Positions 37,181-49,335 are shown, numbered from the stretch's first letter. The stretch: DNA of 64,000 bases from Capitulum mitella (GCA_030062745.1 CP099849.1:10142144-10206143), one strand, 5' to 3'. A program made the numbers and translations. The notes: generated from the letters alone by a model not told the origin.

Positions 37181-38586
37181 TTAACCCTATTCCCTGTGGG
37201 GGGGGGGGCAGATTCTGCTACCCGTGTCTTTTTGCTTGTCGCTCCCACACTTTGCCGCAGCGCCACAAGATTTTCTGGCATTTCATGGAATTGATACACA
37301 CGTGTTTTGTCAACATTTAAAAAAATCGGTCCCGCAGAGGCGGTTCCTAGCCCCCGTTTTCGGCGGTAATGTGCTGTGCGTGAAGCTGCAAAGTTGTGCG
37401 GTTCACTATCGTGACATTTTGAGTAGAAATAAAGATCACTGACTCAATTATATAGTCATACACATCCTAAACAATGCGTATACACACACATTTTCAGGCA
37501 AACGCACACCCAGGTGCTGAAAAAATGGGGGAGCACACTATTGTGCTTATAGTGCCCTCCCAATTTTGTTTACCTGGATCTACCTCTGCGCTACATATAA
37601 ACTTAAACTGGCTTGCTAGTTGTACATCTGATGTTTATATCACCCAAAACAAACAAAAACAAAGGAAATTTCTTATTTCAAAAATCACCCTTCTTGCCCT
37701 TCCTGAAACTGCCTATGGTTTTCTATTTTAAATTTCAGCTTTCGGTATGTAAAAGACTTGGACATTCCAAGCTGAACCGTGTTATTCCCATGAAAATTGG
37801 TTGGTAAACACGGCCGCAGTGACCTTTCAAAAATCCCGAAATTTTGGGGTTTATTTGCCCCCACGCCCTATTTTCGCAATTTTTGAATTTTTGGGGTCCG
37901 GAATTGGAGATCTCGTTGGAACATATTAAATGGCATTCATCCCATCAACATTGGACGAATGCATCTCGAGATCTCTGGAAGGGCGGGGAGGGGAGGGGGC
38001 AGAATTGGTAATCTTTACCTTTCGGCCAATGCATATTTTTCGAAGGTGCAAAAGTGGCAACCGCTCATATCATGTTTGAGTTTGGGTCCTCACTTCTGCG
38101 TCTACAAAAAATAATGTGTCAGCCGAAAGGTGTTTCGGCCAGTTGATATTTTTTTTCGGGAATGCAGGAGTGGTAACTCGAATCGCATGGACAATGTAGC
38201 CTGTCCTCCAAGTTAAAAATGATTTAACCTAACCTAACCTAAAACCTACTGTATGGTTGCAGGGATTGCCCTAGATGGGCATGTAAAACTAATTTTTTGT
38301 TAGGTTCAATTTGCCTGTTTTTTGGTTTGGTTAGCTCGTATCGGCTGAAGACAAACATGTCTCAACTGAATCAAAATTCAAGAGTTACCTAACCAAGTCA
38401 GTTTACACATCCAGTAGGGGCCAGTGCTTAGAAAAATGCCTGAATGGGCTAAATTGTTCACACAACTTGTGTTGCCACTTCCGCGTCTCCAAAAATTACG
38501 CGTAAGCGTCGGCCGAAAGGTAGATTACCGCAGATCTGCCACCCCAGGGTAATGTGAATCTCACTGCCTGCAGAGAATATGGTTAA
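37181..38586. mobile_element. TTAA-bounded insertion inside the hAT element
   Basis: The left end is TTAACCCTATTCCCTGTGGG and the right end GCAGAGAATATGGTTAA, which form an imperfect inverted pair of the same type as family B. The interior is not obviously family B. It is non-coding apart from short ORFs and replaces part of the transposase gene or its intron. A short (CCTAA)3 stretch lies at 38227-38241. Confidence 0.5.
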
Positions 38587-38668
38587 GGCAAATAGTCCAA
38601 GCAATAGTCGACAAGCTTCATAATTATGCTTCACTACTGACAACTTATTGTGCACATGCTGTTCTCAC

Positions 38669-38943
38669 CTGGAAATACCGTAAATAATGCTTCCTCTTGA
38701 TATGTGACTTTAGGTTTGAAAGGCTACTCTTATGACCCTTGATTATAACCTCTTTCGGTCGGCACAGGACGTACGTAAAAATGATGTTTTCCCCTCCTCC
38801 TTAAACTCAAAGTACGTTTCTAAATGTGGCCATGGGTGACCCAGACCGGGCTCGTCCTCTGCCTCCGAAGATGAGGCACCGTCAGACTCGGAGTCAAGGT
38901 TTTCGACCTCCAGTGGCGGCGTAAAGACGCCTTGATGGGGCAT
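38669..38943 (-). pseudogene. hAT transposase N-terminal exon with BED zinc finger, frameshifted
   Basis: The ATG at 38943 opens an acidic Ser/Glu-rich leader, then HPWPHLETYFEFKEE, the usual entry to a BED finger. Near 38776-38785 the frame breaks. In another frame the sequence continues VLCRPKEVIIKGHKSSLSNL and KSHIKRKH, giving the SNLKxH...KH part of a BED-type DNA-binding finger. The first Cys of the CxxC pair appears as Tyr. The exon ends at CCAG|GTGAGA (donor 38668-38667). The RNaseH-like catalytic part is not found. A minus-strand stretch near 36300-36430 might be a remnant of the C terminus, but I am unsure. Confidence 0.75.
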
Positions 38944-41566
38944 TTTAGTGTCAGGTAGTTAAAATTTCAGGCCAGTCAAGAATCAATCACCACTCCATCA
39001 CCCCATGGACATCACAGATCCAAGGCCATGGCGGCAGTAATCATGTGCTCAACAGCCTTGAGTGATCTTGGCGGGGAACCGTATGGCGGTGGTAAGCAAT
39101 CCGTGACTAACTTGAGACAACATTGAAAACTGCCGTCAGCTGGCTGTTCCAGTATAAATGACAATAACTTTGATATCTTTTAGCCTGGTTAATTTACTGG
39201 TTAATTTACTGTAATAATTTACTGTTACTGTTAATTTACTGGTTAATTGACGACTGGTTAATTTACAATTTTAAGTCATATCAAACTTACGCATAATTCA
39301 ATACTTTTGTCCCAAAAGAGACCAAAGTCAGCTGGCCTTTATACTGAACCATTGTCGCCAGCTTGCCGTCAACGTTTATCAGCTGACGAATATTGTCAAC
39401 AAGTCTACTCCGCGATTGTCAGCTGAGTGCGCGCCCAGCCGCGCTTGTATCGCCGCACGCTATTGGGTGTTGGCTATTCAAGTAGCCAATGGCGTGTGCC
39501 GATGCAAATAAAGCCGGGCGGTGTCTGTAAGGAGTTTAAAAAGTAACGGAGTAACGGAGTAACGGAGTAACGGACCAAAAAGTAATGGAGTAACGGACCA
39601 CAAAAGTATCTTCCGTTACTCAGTCCGTTACAGTAAAATAAAAGTAACGGGTCCGTTACTCCGTTACTCAAAAAAGTAACTTCGTTAGTAACGGAGTAAC
39701 GGAGTAACGGACCAGTGCCCACCTATGTCTAAGACATATCGCCGTTTTTCGGAAATTGACGGAACATTCCATAACATTTTTGTTGTGGAGTAAAGCAGAT
39801 ATCTAGTTACCGTCATTGGGCAAAGTATCAGTGACTTCCAGCCATTGACCTGAGGTCACGCCACGAATAATTGTAGTGGGCTAAAATGTACCACCGTCAA
39901 AATCGACGATGAATTACACAGAATGGGTAGAAAATGGTAGAACTAGCTTGCACAGACGTAATTAATACCAGGAGCCTCAAAAAGTTTGAAAAAGTAGCAT
40001 ATTATGCACATAAACAGGCTCTCACCAATAAAGCTCCGCCAACTTTGTAGATTGGTAACTAATCAACTTTTCCAAAATTTAAGCATGAGAAACCATCACA
40101 AGAACCACAGATATCAATAAAACTGGCATAGATCGTCTTTTTTTCGCGAAAATAGAGGAACGCCAAAGTTAGTTCCCGTCAATTTGGTACCGCACACGGC
40201 AGTGGCGCACACTGACAGCTGGCGGGAGAATTACGGTGTCTTTAACTCAACGTTTCGGCGTATATATTGAACAAATCTGAGGAAATTAGACGTGTATCGG
40301 CATCCGCGGACCTTTACTTGTGCGTTGGTGCCTTTACCTATGCGTTATTAGTCACAGCCCTTGAGATTCAGGCCGTTTCTCGGTCTCATTCAGTCGGCTA
40401 TGAGAAAACATATATAGGGCGTAAATTGGCTTACATATTATCTAAAACTAAAAAAAAATGAGACCAGTTTCGAGCTCTACTCGTCACAGGCTTTCCAACG
40501 GTATGCTTATGTTTATCGAGCGACCAACCGTTCGTGAGTTAGAGGGGGGCAGTCAACTGCCCCCCCAGTCGCCCATGTTCGAGACGGACCGACGGTCGTG
40601 CGCGGGTTAAAAGCGCTCATACGTGGATCCAGGCACCAGGAAAGAGGGTCAATAAGTCCGTAGTGATAGCTGTGCTTTATTCCATAAATCGAGTCATGAT
40701 TTCTCAGGAATAAGAATAGCTAGACTACTATATCTGCATCACCCTAAAACCACCTCTGATATTTATGTTGTCCACTGAAATAAAGGGCATTTTATCGCAA
40801 TATATGTGGAGCTAACAAAACATATCATTCAAATCCATATGTTAGAGAACTGAACATGTTATTGGATGAAATATGTACCCGAGAACCGATGTCTGGTGAC
40901 GCCCCTGGCAGTTTATATGTTGGCGAATTATCTGCTTAAATTATCATAAAGAAGTTACATCACACTTATGCATGTTTTTCACACAATGTCATACATTCTT
41001 AGAAATTAGGAAATATAGTTCCTCCTTTACACACACTGGATCCGCCACTGACCAACAATGCCCTTAGAAATGCTTGAAGCTGTACAGGTTACAAATCTGT
41101 CGGTCATCTGAACTGACCGTGACATTGGAAGAGCACCAAAATAGTCCATGACAAAGTCGTAGTGCGCGATCTCCAAAAGGCCCGATGTTCCCCAAACATG
41201 CCTTCCAAAGATGTGGCCCAGAACCACCTCTGGAGAGCAGGAATTTTGAAATTTCGCCACGACATGAAAAACATCTAGACGAAGTAACCAAGTTTTTTCA
41301 AGTAGTTCCCAAGAGCTCCGGGACTTGCGAGCGAAAAAACAGATAGGAGCAGACTTTGCCCCTCCCCCTCCCCCAGCACAGAAAAGGATGCAAATTATAG
41401 ATAGACTCGGCGACGCCATCATCCCTTCTCCCTCTATCTTTCTTTCTTCTTCCCTTTCTTTCTTTCTTTTCTCTTCCTTTCTCCCTAACTTTATCGCTCT
41501 CTTCCTTCCTATCAGAGTTCCTAAAGAAATTAGAAAAAACAGATTAAACTTACAGGGCTCTTGTAT

Positions 41567-41995
41567 CTAAAACAGTCCTGCTAGAACAACAGGAGACTTA
41601 CCAGTACCAACTGGATTTAGGAGCCTTTTTTCAAACTCGCACAAAATGCTACGATCTGTATCGCAGCTCCCAAGAACTACTAGGCATTGAAGCACTTCTG
41701 ACCACTGATTCTGCATCGCATACAGCAGAATTTTTCTGCGCACGAGAAGACGCAGGATGAACAGCGTCCGCCAGCCACAGAGCAGCCACCCAAACAGGAT
41801 CAGTCTTCCCAAACGGGCGACGCTCAGGACGCGGGCGGCGTAATCCCACCTCGCTAATAACAGCGCCCGGGATCTGACACAGCCAGGGATCAGTACGAGC
41901 CGGCGGCAGCTGCGCGCTGACAGCAGCTGCCGCCCGCGGGCCGGGTAAAGGCCAGGGGTCGCCGGCACTTCACGGTCAGGCCCCGCCCGCCGAAA
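41567..41995 (-). other. GC-rich island with a consensus splice donor; possible non-coding first exon
   Basis: The minus strand has a GC-rich block with a GC box (CCCCGCCCGC, 41981-41990), then a 133-codon open frame and a perfect donor CTG|GTAAGT (exon edge 41602). The frame continues through the donor to a stop. I recognise no domain. It could be an upstream non-coding exon of neuroligin or of another minus-strand transcript, or chance. Confidence 0.2.
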
Positions 41996-42539
41996 CGTTT
42001 TGCAGTCCGTTACGGCTAAGTAAAATACTGGGACACGCTGTCGGTGGCAATAGGCTGTACCTCATCCTGTTCTGTCCCCATTTGCAGTTAACTGTTAATT
42101 TTCGCGGAGTTCAGCGGGTGGGATTCCCCACGTACGAGGTACAGCTTTACGGTATGTATTTTCACTCTGGAAGTAAGTCCTAGGAGATTATGACTACTGC
42201 ATAACACCGGTAATTGTTAAAAGCAGATGCGCACCGAACGTCTGAGACAGTCCACATTCAGCAAAGGTGTGCTCATTTGAGTGACTTAGTCGAGCTTTCA
42301 GTAATGCACTTATGCAGGAGAGCATTTTGCAAAAACAAAGCCGACTAATTTGCATATGTTACACGAATTTGCGACAGTCCTGGTTGACCACGCCTGACAG
42401 TTTATTGTTTTTTTTCCACAATGTGATTTATTTCGGAACAATAAGTCATAGGGTTTCATGCAGCATTTTCTACGAACTATTTTGTACCTGTTCTTACTTT
42501 TACGTGCATAATTATCGTTTACAAGAGTTGCGTTGACAT

Positions 42540-42920
42540 GGCTTTTAAGTACTAATAACTGAAATCGAAAAGACCCGCTGCATCCTCTTCTCTTTGCCCG
42601 TGGTCCGCGATGATAGTGACGGTATGCATCCCCCCTTTCCGCCGACGCCTGAGACGAGACGCCGTTTCCCGAGGCAGAGTCGGAAAGGATTTCGTCCACG
42701 AGACGTGAACCAGTGCGGGCCTGGTGGCACGTGGCGGGCAGCCCGACAGCGCTGCAGCTGCGTACGACCTGGGGTCTCCGGCCGCAGCACTGCTATCACT
42801 GGCAGCGACTGCCAGCCGCGCCAATAGGGAAGACGGATGGGACGTTCAGTGACCTCACAGCTGATGGAGGACCCGACAGGACGGCTTCGCTGATTAGGGA
42901 TGAACACTGCTAAATGTGGC
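42540..42920. other. GC-rich patch with overlapping ORFs
   Basis: Both strands have ORFs of 65-130 codons. One plus frame has a Cys-rich stretch (NQCGPGGTWRAARQRC) that recalls extracellular modules, but no full domain can be traced and no splice sites stand out. Confidence 0.2.
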
Positions 42921-43055
42921 AACAGGTGAAAAGGCTCGACTGAGGAGCCTTGGAAGTCTGTTTAGATCGACGTATTGGAACATCTTCGCATTCAAAATCT
43001 GGGGATAGTGTACTTTGCCCACGTGGCGGTTAACGTCCTCAGGAAAATCACTCAC

Positions 43056-44377
43056 TTAATCTGGCACCGCCTGGCGTGTTTTTATACTGACGACCGCCTG
43101 GGGGTGTCAAAAAGGGCAATCCCCTGCCATCTCAGGATCTAAAAGTCGGATCTGAACCGGTCTACCACCAATCGACAGCCCTGAGTCTCACGATTCAGAA
43201 AACAATACGTAAGCCCTGGTCATGTGACTAATGACGTCACAAGTCACGCAAACACAAGTCACAAGTCACAAGTCAAAACGCACTACACGACGTTGGAAAA
43301 ACTGACACCGGTTCGTATATCATATCATCGACAATACTGGCCTTGGAGCCTTCAATTTGGTATCAAACGAAAGGTCACGATCTCCTACATTAGAAACATG
43401 CCAAAATGTAACGGAAATGCCGTGTCAAGGTCAGCCTAGATCTAGCGAAATATTGGTCTTACTATACATACCAAAGATCGGTACCAACTCGCAGCCGTTT
43501 TGATCCACATGACAAAAAAGACAGAAGTGAAACCTTCTGATGATAAGTTTTGCATTACCTGCTTTCCATCCAGTCAAGGTCATTATAGGTCACGCCAGAT
43601 AAGGCTTTATTACTCTTCCTGACAAAGAGCAATAATTACTTGCTGGGATTCTTAACTGTATAAGAGCAGAACTGAAATGACATCTCGTGATAATTTGATC
43701 TTCTCTGTCTGCTCCTTATCGGGTCGAGATCAAGCCAAGCCAAGTCAGGTCAGAACGTCATCATTCTTTTTTCTAACTAGACATAATAGTTGTTTACTGC
43801 TGCTACTGAACGATCTTCCACAGACAGCGATGTATCTCATTCGTTTTGATATCAGCCTATGACGTGACCTGACATGACCTCACGTTCCATTTAGTAAGCC
43901 TTGCTTAGAGACACATAATATTTGCTTATCCGGCTTGAACGATGAGGAAGGTCAGCGGAACCATTTTACCACCCACAATGCAAATCAGTCCAATTATCAT
44001 CATACATGTAACCTAGCATGACCTGTAATGTTGATGTATCACGGTTGTATGTCCTTTCGGTGACCGTGTTCTACGTGAATCCAAATAGTCCATACAATAC
44101 ATTCGGGAATATTATCCAAAAAACGAAGCATGTTCGCGCCACTCCCCGAAGAGGCGAAAACATGCATGCCAGGGCTCACTTATGACGTCCTATCCCTATT
44201 TCGTTAGCTAGAATGGAAATGGTTTTGATGCCAAAACATGTATAATTGATGATGAATAGCTACTGAAAGTTTGGGTGGACTGGTTTTACTGGTTCAGAAG
44301 CTATTCACAAAAAAAAAACAGAGAGGGCAGAACATATAAAAACCTGTTTGACACCACACCCAGGTAGTGCCGGTTAA
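43056..44377 (+). mobile_element. Family F TTAA element, second copy
   Basis: Begins TTAATCTGGCACCGCCTGG and ends CAGGTAGTGCCGGTTAA, an inverted pair around GGCACYRCCTGG. It is collinear with 25498-26772. Non-coding. Its terminal TTAA is shared with the fold-back element that follows. Confidence 0.8.
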
Positions 44378-46716
44378 ACGTAGCAATAGACTGCTTCTAT
44401 CCAGCATGGCCATAAATGTAACAATGGGGGAATTTCACGACAGATCTATAAGGGAGTGGCACCCTCACCTGAAAATCCCAGCGAAGGGTTTTCCTGTACC
44501 CTGAATCCACCTGTGCAAATTGCATTTTGACCTGGTTTACTGGTCAGGAATTATCGCCACCGGCACTTCGGCGAGGTCACGCTGCAAGGAATTGTTCGGT
44601 GACCGATAATTATGTGAAAATTATTCGAAATCTAAATATTCGGACATTTTTTAACTTCCCAAGTTCCAATAAAACCGTTACCTGTAAGAATTTTCATATA
44701 TGATAAATAATAAAAGTTGCGGTATGGCCTGGGGTCACGTGACTTGCGGTGATCTCTATCTGCGTGAAAATGTTAATTTTTGTTTAGCCAGAATGGAAGG
44801 TTCATATTTCAGCTTCATATATAGCAAATAAAAGATGTAGTGTTTTTGGTACAAAAACTCGTTCTGAGTGCGCAAATTTTGCCATATTTGAAGGCTCCCA
44901 GAACCCCCAGCATCTCAAAAGTTAACCGAGCTACTGCGATGAGAATGTCGCTTATCGAAAGCTCGTCAAAATTTATGAAGAATGAATGCTCGCTTATTGA
45001 CCCTGAGTTCCTATTGTAGGGCCAGAAGGTCAAGCAAGGTCATGTTATCACGTCCAAAATCGTGGGCAATTATAAAAAAACGGGCAAATAAAGTAAATAT
45101 GACAGTTCTATATATTTGTCTTCAATACTGAACAGTCAAAAAAAAAACCAGAAACGATTTTCCATTGTCAGAAAGATGTTTTCATCTCCTCAGATCATGA
45201 CAGGTCGGGTCAGTGGCAATTGGAACACAGCATTAATTGGTGTCGAAACTGGCACGCGAGTAAATTTATTTCAACCATACGTTTTGGAATCACCATTGTG
45301 AATGTATGGTCACCAATGGAAAAACTCTGAAAAATATCATTGTAGGTAGACAAAGTCGAGTATGACACATTAGGTGCGAATATCAAGTAAACGCCATTTG
45401 ATCGCAGTAATCATGCTGATGTGTTCTTTAATGAAATGGAAGTCGCGGTCAGGTCAAGTCACGTCAGATCAACGGCAATAACAGGCGAAATGCGTTCATC
45501 TCGTTTAAAAAATCTCAATGCTATGGTGTTCGATTTCGAACGAGACAGGTACATTTTTCCTGCTATCGTTCTTGATTTGACTTGACTTGGTTTGCCCCTG
45601 ACAACTTCCATGCCATTCAGAAACACATCAGCATGATAATACAGCTCACATGGTGTTTGTCTAACATTTGCATTTTTACCCAATCTCCGGATACGAAAGT
45701 CGCAATATATGACCTTAGTTGACCTGATATGACCTTACATGACCTATATTATTTTTTTCTGATAGTTTGTTTTTTCGTGCGTGACCAAACATTTTCATCC
45801 TTTTTTCAAACATTTGATTCCAAGACGTGTGTTTGAAGTAACTTTACTTGAATGCCAACATCGAAACAAATCAGTGTTGTGTTCAGTTTCGTGTCTGTTG
45901 ATCTAACCGAAGTAACCTGAAGACGGGAATTTTTTTGACAATGGAAAATTGCTTCTGGCCCTTTTTCCATTAATCGGTACACAGGATGAAGTCTAGCACC
46001 GGCATATTTGCCTTAACTGCCCACAGATTTGAGACGTAATGACATGAACTTGTTTGACCTCCCAACTCTACAATGTTAACTCCAAGTCAATAAGTATGTC
46101 TTCATTCTTCATCAGGTTTGACGAACTTTTGATTGGCGTCACTCTCATCTTCGTAGCTTTCTTAGTTCTCGAGATCCTGGGGCGCGGTATCGAGAAACTT
46201 CAAATGTGGTAAAATTTGCGCTCTCAAAATGAGGATTTATAACAAAAACGTTTATTTTATTTGCTATATATCGAGCCAACATATAGGCCTTCCCTTGTGA
46301 TCAAGCAAAGTCTAACCAAATCGTAACTTTTCCATTTTTCATCATATCTAAAAAGTCTCCCCAGTAACGGTTTTCTTGAACATTTGCGAGCTAAAAAATG
46401 TTCGAATATTTGGATTTCGGATAATAATTCACGTAGTTGTTGTCTACCGAACAAACGCGTGCAGCATGCCGCCGCCGAAATGCCAGAGGCTTAGCCGATG
46501 ACCTTCTTTCCTTAGCCGATGACCTGATCAAACTACAACTTTCGCAGTTTCGAAGACTGTCGACCGGTTATGTCATTTCAGTTTATTTTGCATTGCCCTT
46601 GAAAAATAAAAGGATAAAAATAAAAAGTTTCATAAAGCTTCTTTAAAGAACCCGGAGGCAAAGAGTTGACAACCAGAGGGTGGCTTCTAAAGCTTCCCCC
46701 ATGGGAATAGGGTTAA
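44374..46716. mobile_element. Family C fold-back element with arms of about 0.9-1.1 kb
   Basis: The two halves are inverted copies centred near 45515. Matching pairs include CATGCTGATGTGTTCTTTAA (45412) with the reverse complement of 45610-45640, TATATAGCAAATAAA (44819) with TTTATTTGCTATATA (46254), and GCGCAAATTTTGCCAT with its relative near 46210. The right end, GGGAATAGGGTTAA (46703-46716), has the CCCTATTCCC terminus used by family B. The left end near 44374 is less clear. No transposase is present. Confidence 0.75.
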
Positions 46717-48309
46717 AAATGCAACATTTCCCCTCATGGTAGGCAATAAACGATTAAACGCTGAGCTGAGCACAATTGATGCCATACGCGATCCATCGTT
46801 TGTTCTTTACAGGTCGTTTTATGAATAGTGCAGCAGTTTGAAAAACGCAAAACAAGCCGTTTTCATAAAAATCAACAAGGCGTGAATTACTTCGAGGTTA
46901 CTTAAATCCAGATGTCACAACTAGTTTGGTGTTAGATCATTATTCATCTTTGGCCCTGAGACAACAGCTCTCTGTTATTCATTTTACGCTGCGTACTGAA
47001 TGATAATCCCATGTGTTTACAAAGCCAGTGAGAATATTTTTCTATTGCCTGACTTAAATCTTTTCCTGCTTGTCACATGTATCATGCAAAGAATTTATGC
47101 TAGGCGACTGCAACCTTAGAATGCATTTTAGACAAACGCAGGTCTTACATACAGAGCAAGGCCAACTGTCCCTAAACTGGAACAGTTTGCATGATCGAAA
47201 TAAAGTCGCTGCGTTACAGTTAGGTTACGTTGCTTTAGGTGCTTCACGGCTAGTGGAACAAACGTTAAAAAGAATAATCCTTGTATAAGCCTCTGTTTGG
47301 AGAGTGGTTCCCACTGAAAGTCTTCAAGGAGCATTCCACAGCATTCACCAGCATGATTTCGCATTTAAGCCATCAAAATGGCCAAGTCTCTCTCGAGATT
47401 TTCCCAACGGTACCTTCAGAATAGGCTCATCAAAGTACGCCTAACATAAACAGCACACAAAGTTAGCATCGCTGTGCCCAAACGCAAACTTAAATTGGCC
47501 TCTTCCGTCCGTGAACGCAGTTAACGCGTCAAATACCTTCGGGTGTATTGCGAAGCCGTGCCGCAGCGACGCAGCCCAGCCTCGGGGTCTGGCCTGACAA
47601 ATTTCTACACCGGCCGGGAAGTTGGTGCTCGTGGAGTTTCGCATAAATTTCCATTCAGCGCCGCGCTGAACAACAGAGCTATTGAGTTCGGCGCTGTACG
47701 GCGGCTGTGAGATCGGGCCCTCCATGATGCGCTTCACGAGAGAAAGCAAAGCAGCTTCATCGGCCAATTTACGGCCCCTGTGCTGCCCCGCTCAGACGCT
47801 CTTCATTCGAGGAAGGCTGGCAGTCGAGAAAGTAAATATGCCGGGATATTCGATGATGCGTACTTTGGTGATAGTGTGAATATAACGCGCACTTGTCGGA
47901 TCATGCACGTACATGTAATTTTCCCTTCTACTCGTGATCCGTTCAATCGGTCATATAATCTTTTGTTGGAAGTTAATCTCCAGAACCGTCTTGCATTCCT
48001 GAAATAACAAGTGACCTATATCAGGTAGTCAACCAATGAAATATGGTATATGCATACTCATTTTATCCAGATCTATTGAACCGATCACGACCAAATGTAG
48101 TGAGGACTTGGTCCATGTCATGGGTTTCTGAAATGCAAAGCGTAAGAGTGGTAGGCTGGGCTAATCAAAGTCAACTTAGGTTAACGTTTGAAAATGCCGT
48201 ATTCCGTCAAAATGGAGTTTCTGATAGGCTGCTAGCCAGTAGGATCAGTTAACATACCACTGACCCGACACTGGCTGCGGTATTTCTCTAGGCAACGTTG
48301 CATCGACTG
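46717..48309. other. Unassigned DNA
   Basis: Mostly AT-rich. A 108-codon minus frame at 47441-47767 (no ATG at its 5' end, stop at 47441) includes GPISQPPYSAELNSS and has fairly G/C-ending codons, but I recognise no family and see no clear acceptor. It could be an exon or chance. Confidence 0.35.
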
Positions 48310-48415
48310 TGTCACCGGCTTCCCGGCGTGGTACTGTCGTGAGTTTGTTCGTTCTCTCGCAACGTTTGAGAAATCTTGGGGAGGGCTGTCAACATCCCCC
48401 ATTCTGGTCCGGTTT
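48310..48415 (+). repeat. Family A terminal fragment
   Basis: GTTCGTTCTCTCGCAA, AATCTTGGGGAGGGCTGTCAA and a C-run reproduce the last 100 bp or so of family A. The rest of the element is missing. Confidence 0.5.
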
Positions 48416-48499
48416 AGCTCAGGTTGGGCCGGTTTAGCTACTCACCAGTCATTTCAGTCCATAAAACTGTTTGCTGTGGCTGTTGGGAAAATATAAGGA

Positions 48500-48690
48500 A
48501 TGAGATCCATAGGCAAAGCCAAGGGGTCCCGGGGTCCCGGATCCCCCCCCCCCCGTTTAGGTCCACATTTTTTTGCGAAGACCATTGCACATCGTCTGCC
48601 CAACAGGCGGTTTTCATGTGTTTTCAGTTCACACTGAGCTCCGGCCCCCCTCCCTTAAGAAAATCCTGGCTGCACCCCTGATGAGATCTG
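48500..48690 (+). mobile_element. Family H short MITE, second copy
   Basis: Collinear with 28990-29190: GCAAAGCCAAGGGGTCC, ATTGCACATCGTCT and CCTGGCTGCACCCCTG. The imperfect inverted ends are of the CAGGGGTGCAGCCAGG type. Confidence 0.6.
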
Positions 48691-49149
48691 CTGGGAATAC
48701 AAGGACAAAATGTCACATTTACGAAGGAAAAGCATAAGGGGAAACAATGCAAAACAACGTACATATTTATTACTAGTCTCAGCATGAGTCGACGGGATTT
48801 TCTGTAAAGCAGAAGATTCTAGAACTGCATATGCGCAGAGGCTCCGCTGCGCCCATTTTCCTGGGGACATAGCAAAGTTGGCCCCAGAAGCCCGTCTCGC
48901 AAACGAGAAAAATACATAATTTCGGCCAGAACTGTCAAGATTTGTTTGCTCCAGGTACCAAGTCATTTTTTACAGTATCGCATGGATAGAAGGTGCTTGT
49001 ATTTCGATGAAGATGCTACGTAACTTCCATTTTGGTTCAAACGTATACTTTACGGATGAAGACGGGACTTTATAGGAATATGTAATGTGCACTTATATAT
49101 ATGTTATATATATATTCATAAATATATAATACCAAATATGGAATAATTT

Positions 49150-49335
49150 TGCCCGGGCGCCGAACCAAATGGCGCCAGAGGATTTTAACCGTGCTGTACA
49201 GCTCAATGACACGGCCGGCCTGTGCTTGGCTGACCCTCTCGGTCTCGGGTCAAACACAGGTGCCCGTTCTGAATCTCGAACCCAGCGCCTGCCACGCACA
49301 GGACCTATTGTTTCGCTCCTCATCCATCAGGCTTC
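49150..49335 (-). repeat. tRNA-derived SINE-like sequence
   Basis: On the minus strand, GGCAGGCGCTGGGTTCGAGA contains a B-box-like GGTTCGAGATT preceded by a tRNA-like stem sequence. No convincing A box or second copy is seen in the window, so this is tentative. Confidence 0.3.

Larger units (their letters stand above)
35986..39727 (-). mobile_element. hAT-superfamily DNA transposon (3742 bp), defective
   Basis: The ends are CATAGGTGGGCA and TGCCCACCTATG, a perfect 12-bp inverted pair. The flanks TTTAAGAC (35978-35985) and TCTAAGAC (39728-39735) are an 8-bp target duplication with one mismatch, the hAT hallmark. Subterminal arrays of GTTACTCC/GGAGTAAC fill 35999-36130 and 39540-39712 and are typical transposase-binding repeats of this superfamily. 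A BED-finger transposase exon lies on the minus strand at 38669-38943. The middle holds other insertions and no catalytic domain, so the copy cannot be autonomous. Confidence 0.88.
35636..40610 (-). mobile_element. Family A TTAA element, reverse, split by a hAT insertion
   Basis: The left part is 35636-35985 and the right part 39728-40610. Together they make a complete reverse family A element bounded by TTAACCCGTCCCGACTGG and GTCGTGCGCGGGTTAA. The family order resumes exactly across the hAT: CCCATCTTTAAGAC before and TCTAAGACATATCGCCG after. Confidence 0.85.
34873..41390 (+). mobile_element. Family E TTAA element interrupted by a family A element
   Basis: The left part (34873-35635) begins TTAACCCTATTAAATGCTCC. 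The right part (40611 to about 41390) continues the family E order seen at 15770-16450 and ends in a C-rich block (CCCCTCCCCCTCCCCCAGCA) resembling an inverted left end. The right boundary is approximate. The gap is filled by the family A copy at 35636-40610. Confidence 0.6.

Noticed and set aside
38224..38242. (CCTAA)3, the arthropod-type telomere repeat
   Set aside because: Only three units; too short to claim an interstitial telomere, and expected by chance in AT-rich DNA.
40267..40461. 64-codon ORF shared with minus ORFs at 944-1186 and 55780-56190
   Set aside because: The similarity arises because all lie in copies of the same non-coding family A element; frames break differently in each copy.
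49150..49335. Functional tRNA gene
   Set aside because: Only a B-box-like stretch is present; no cloverleaf or A box can be drawn, so at most a SINE relic.
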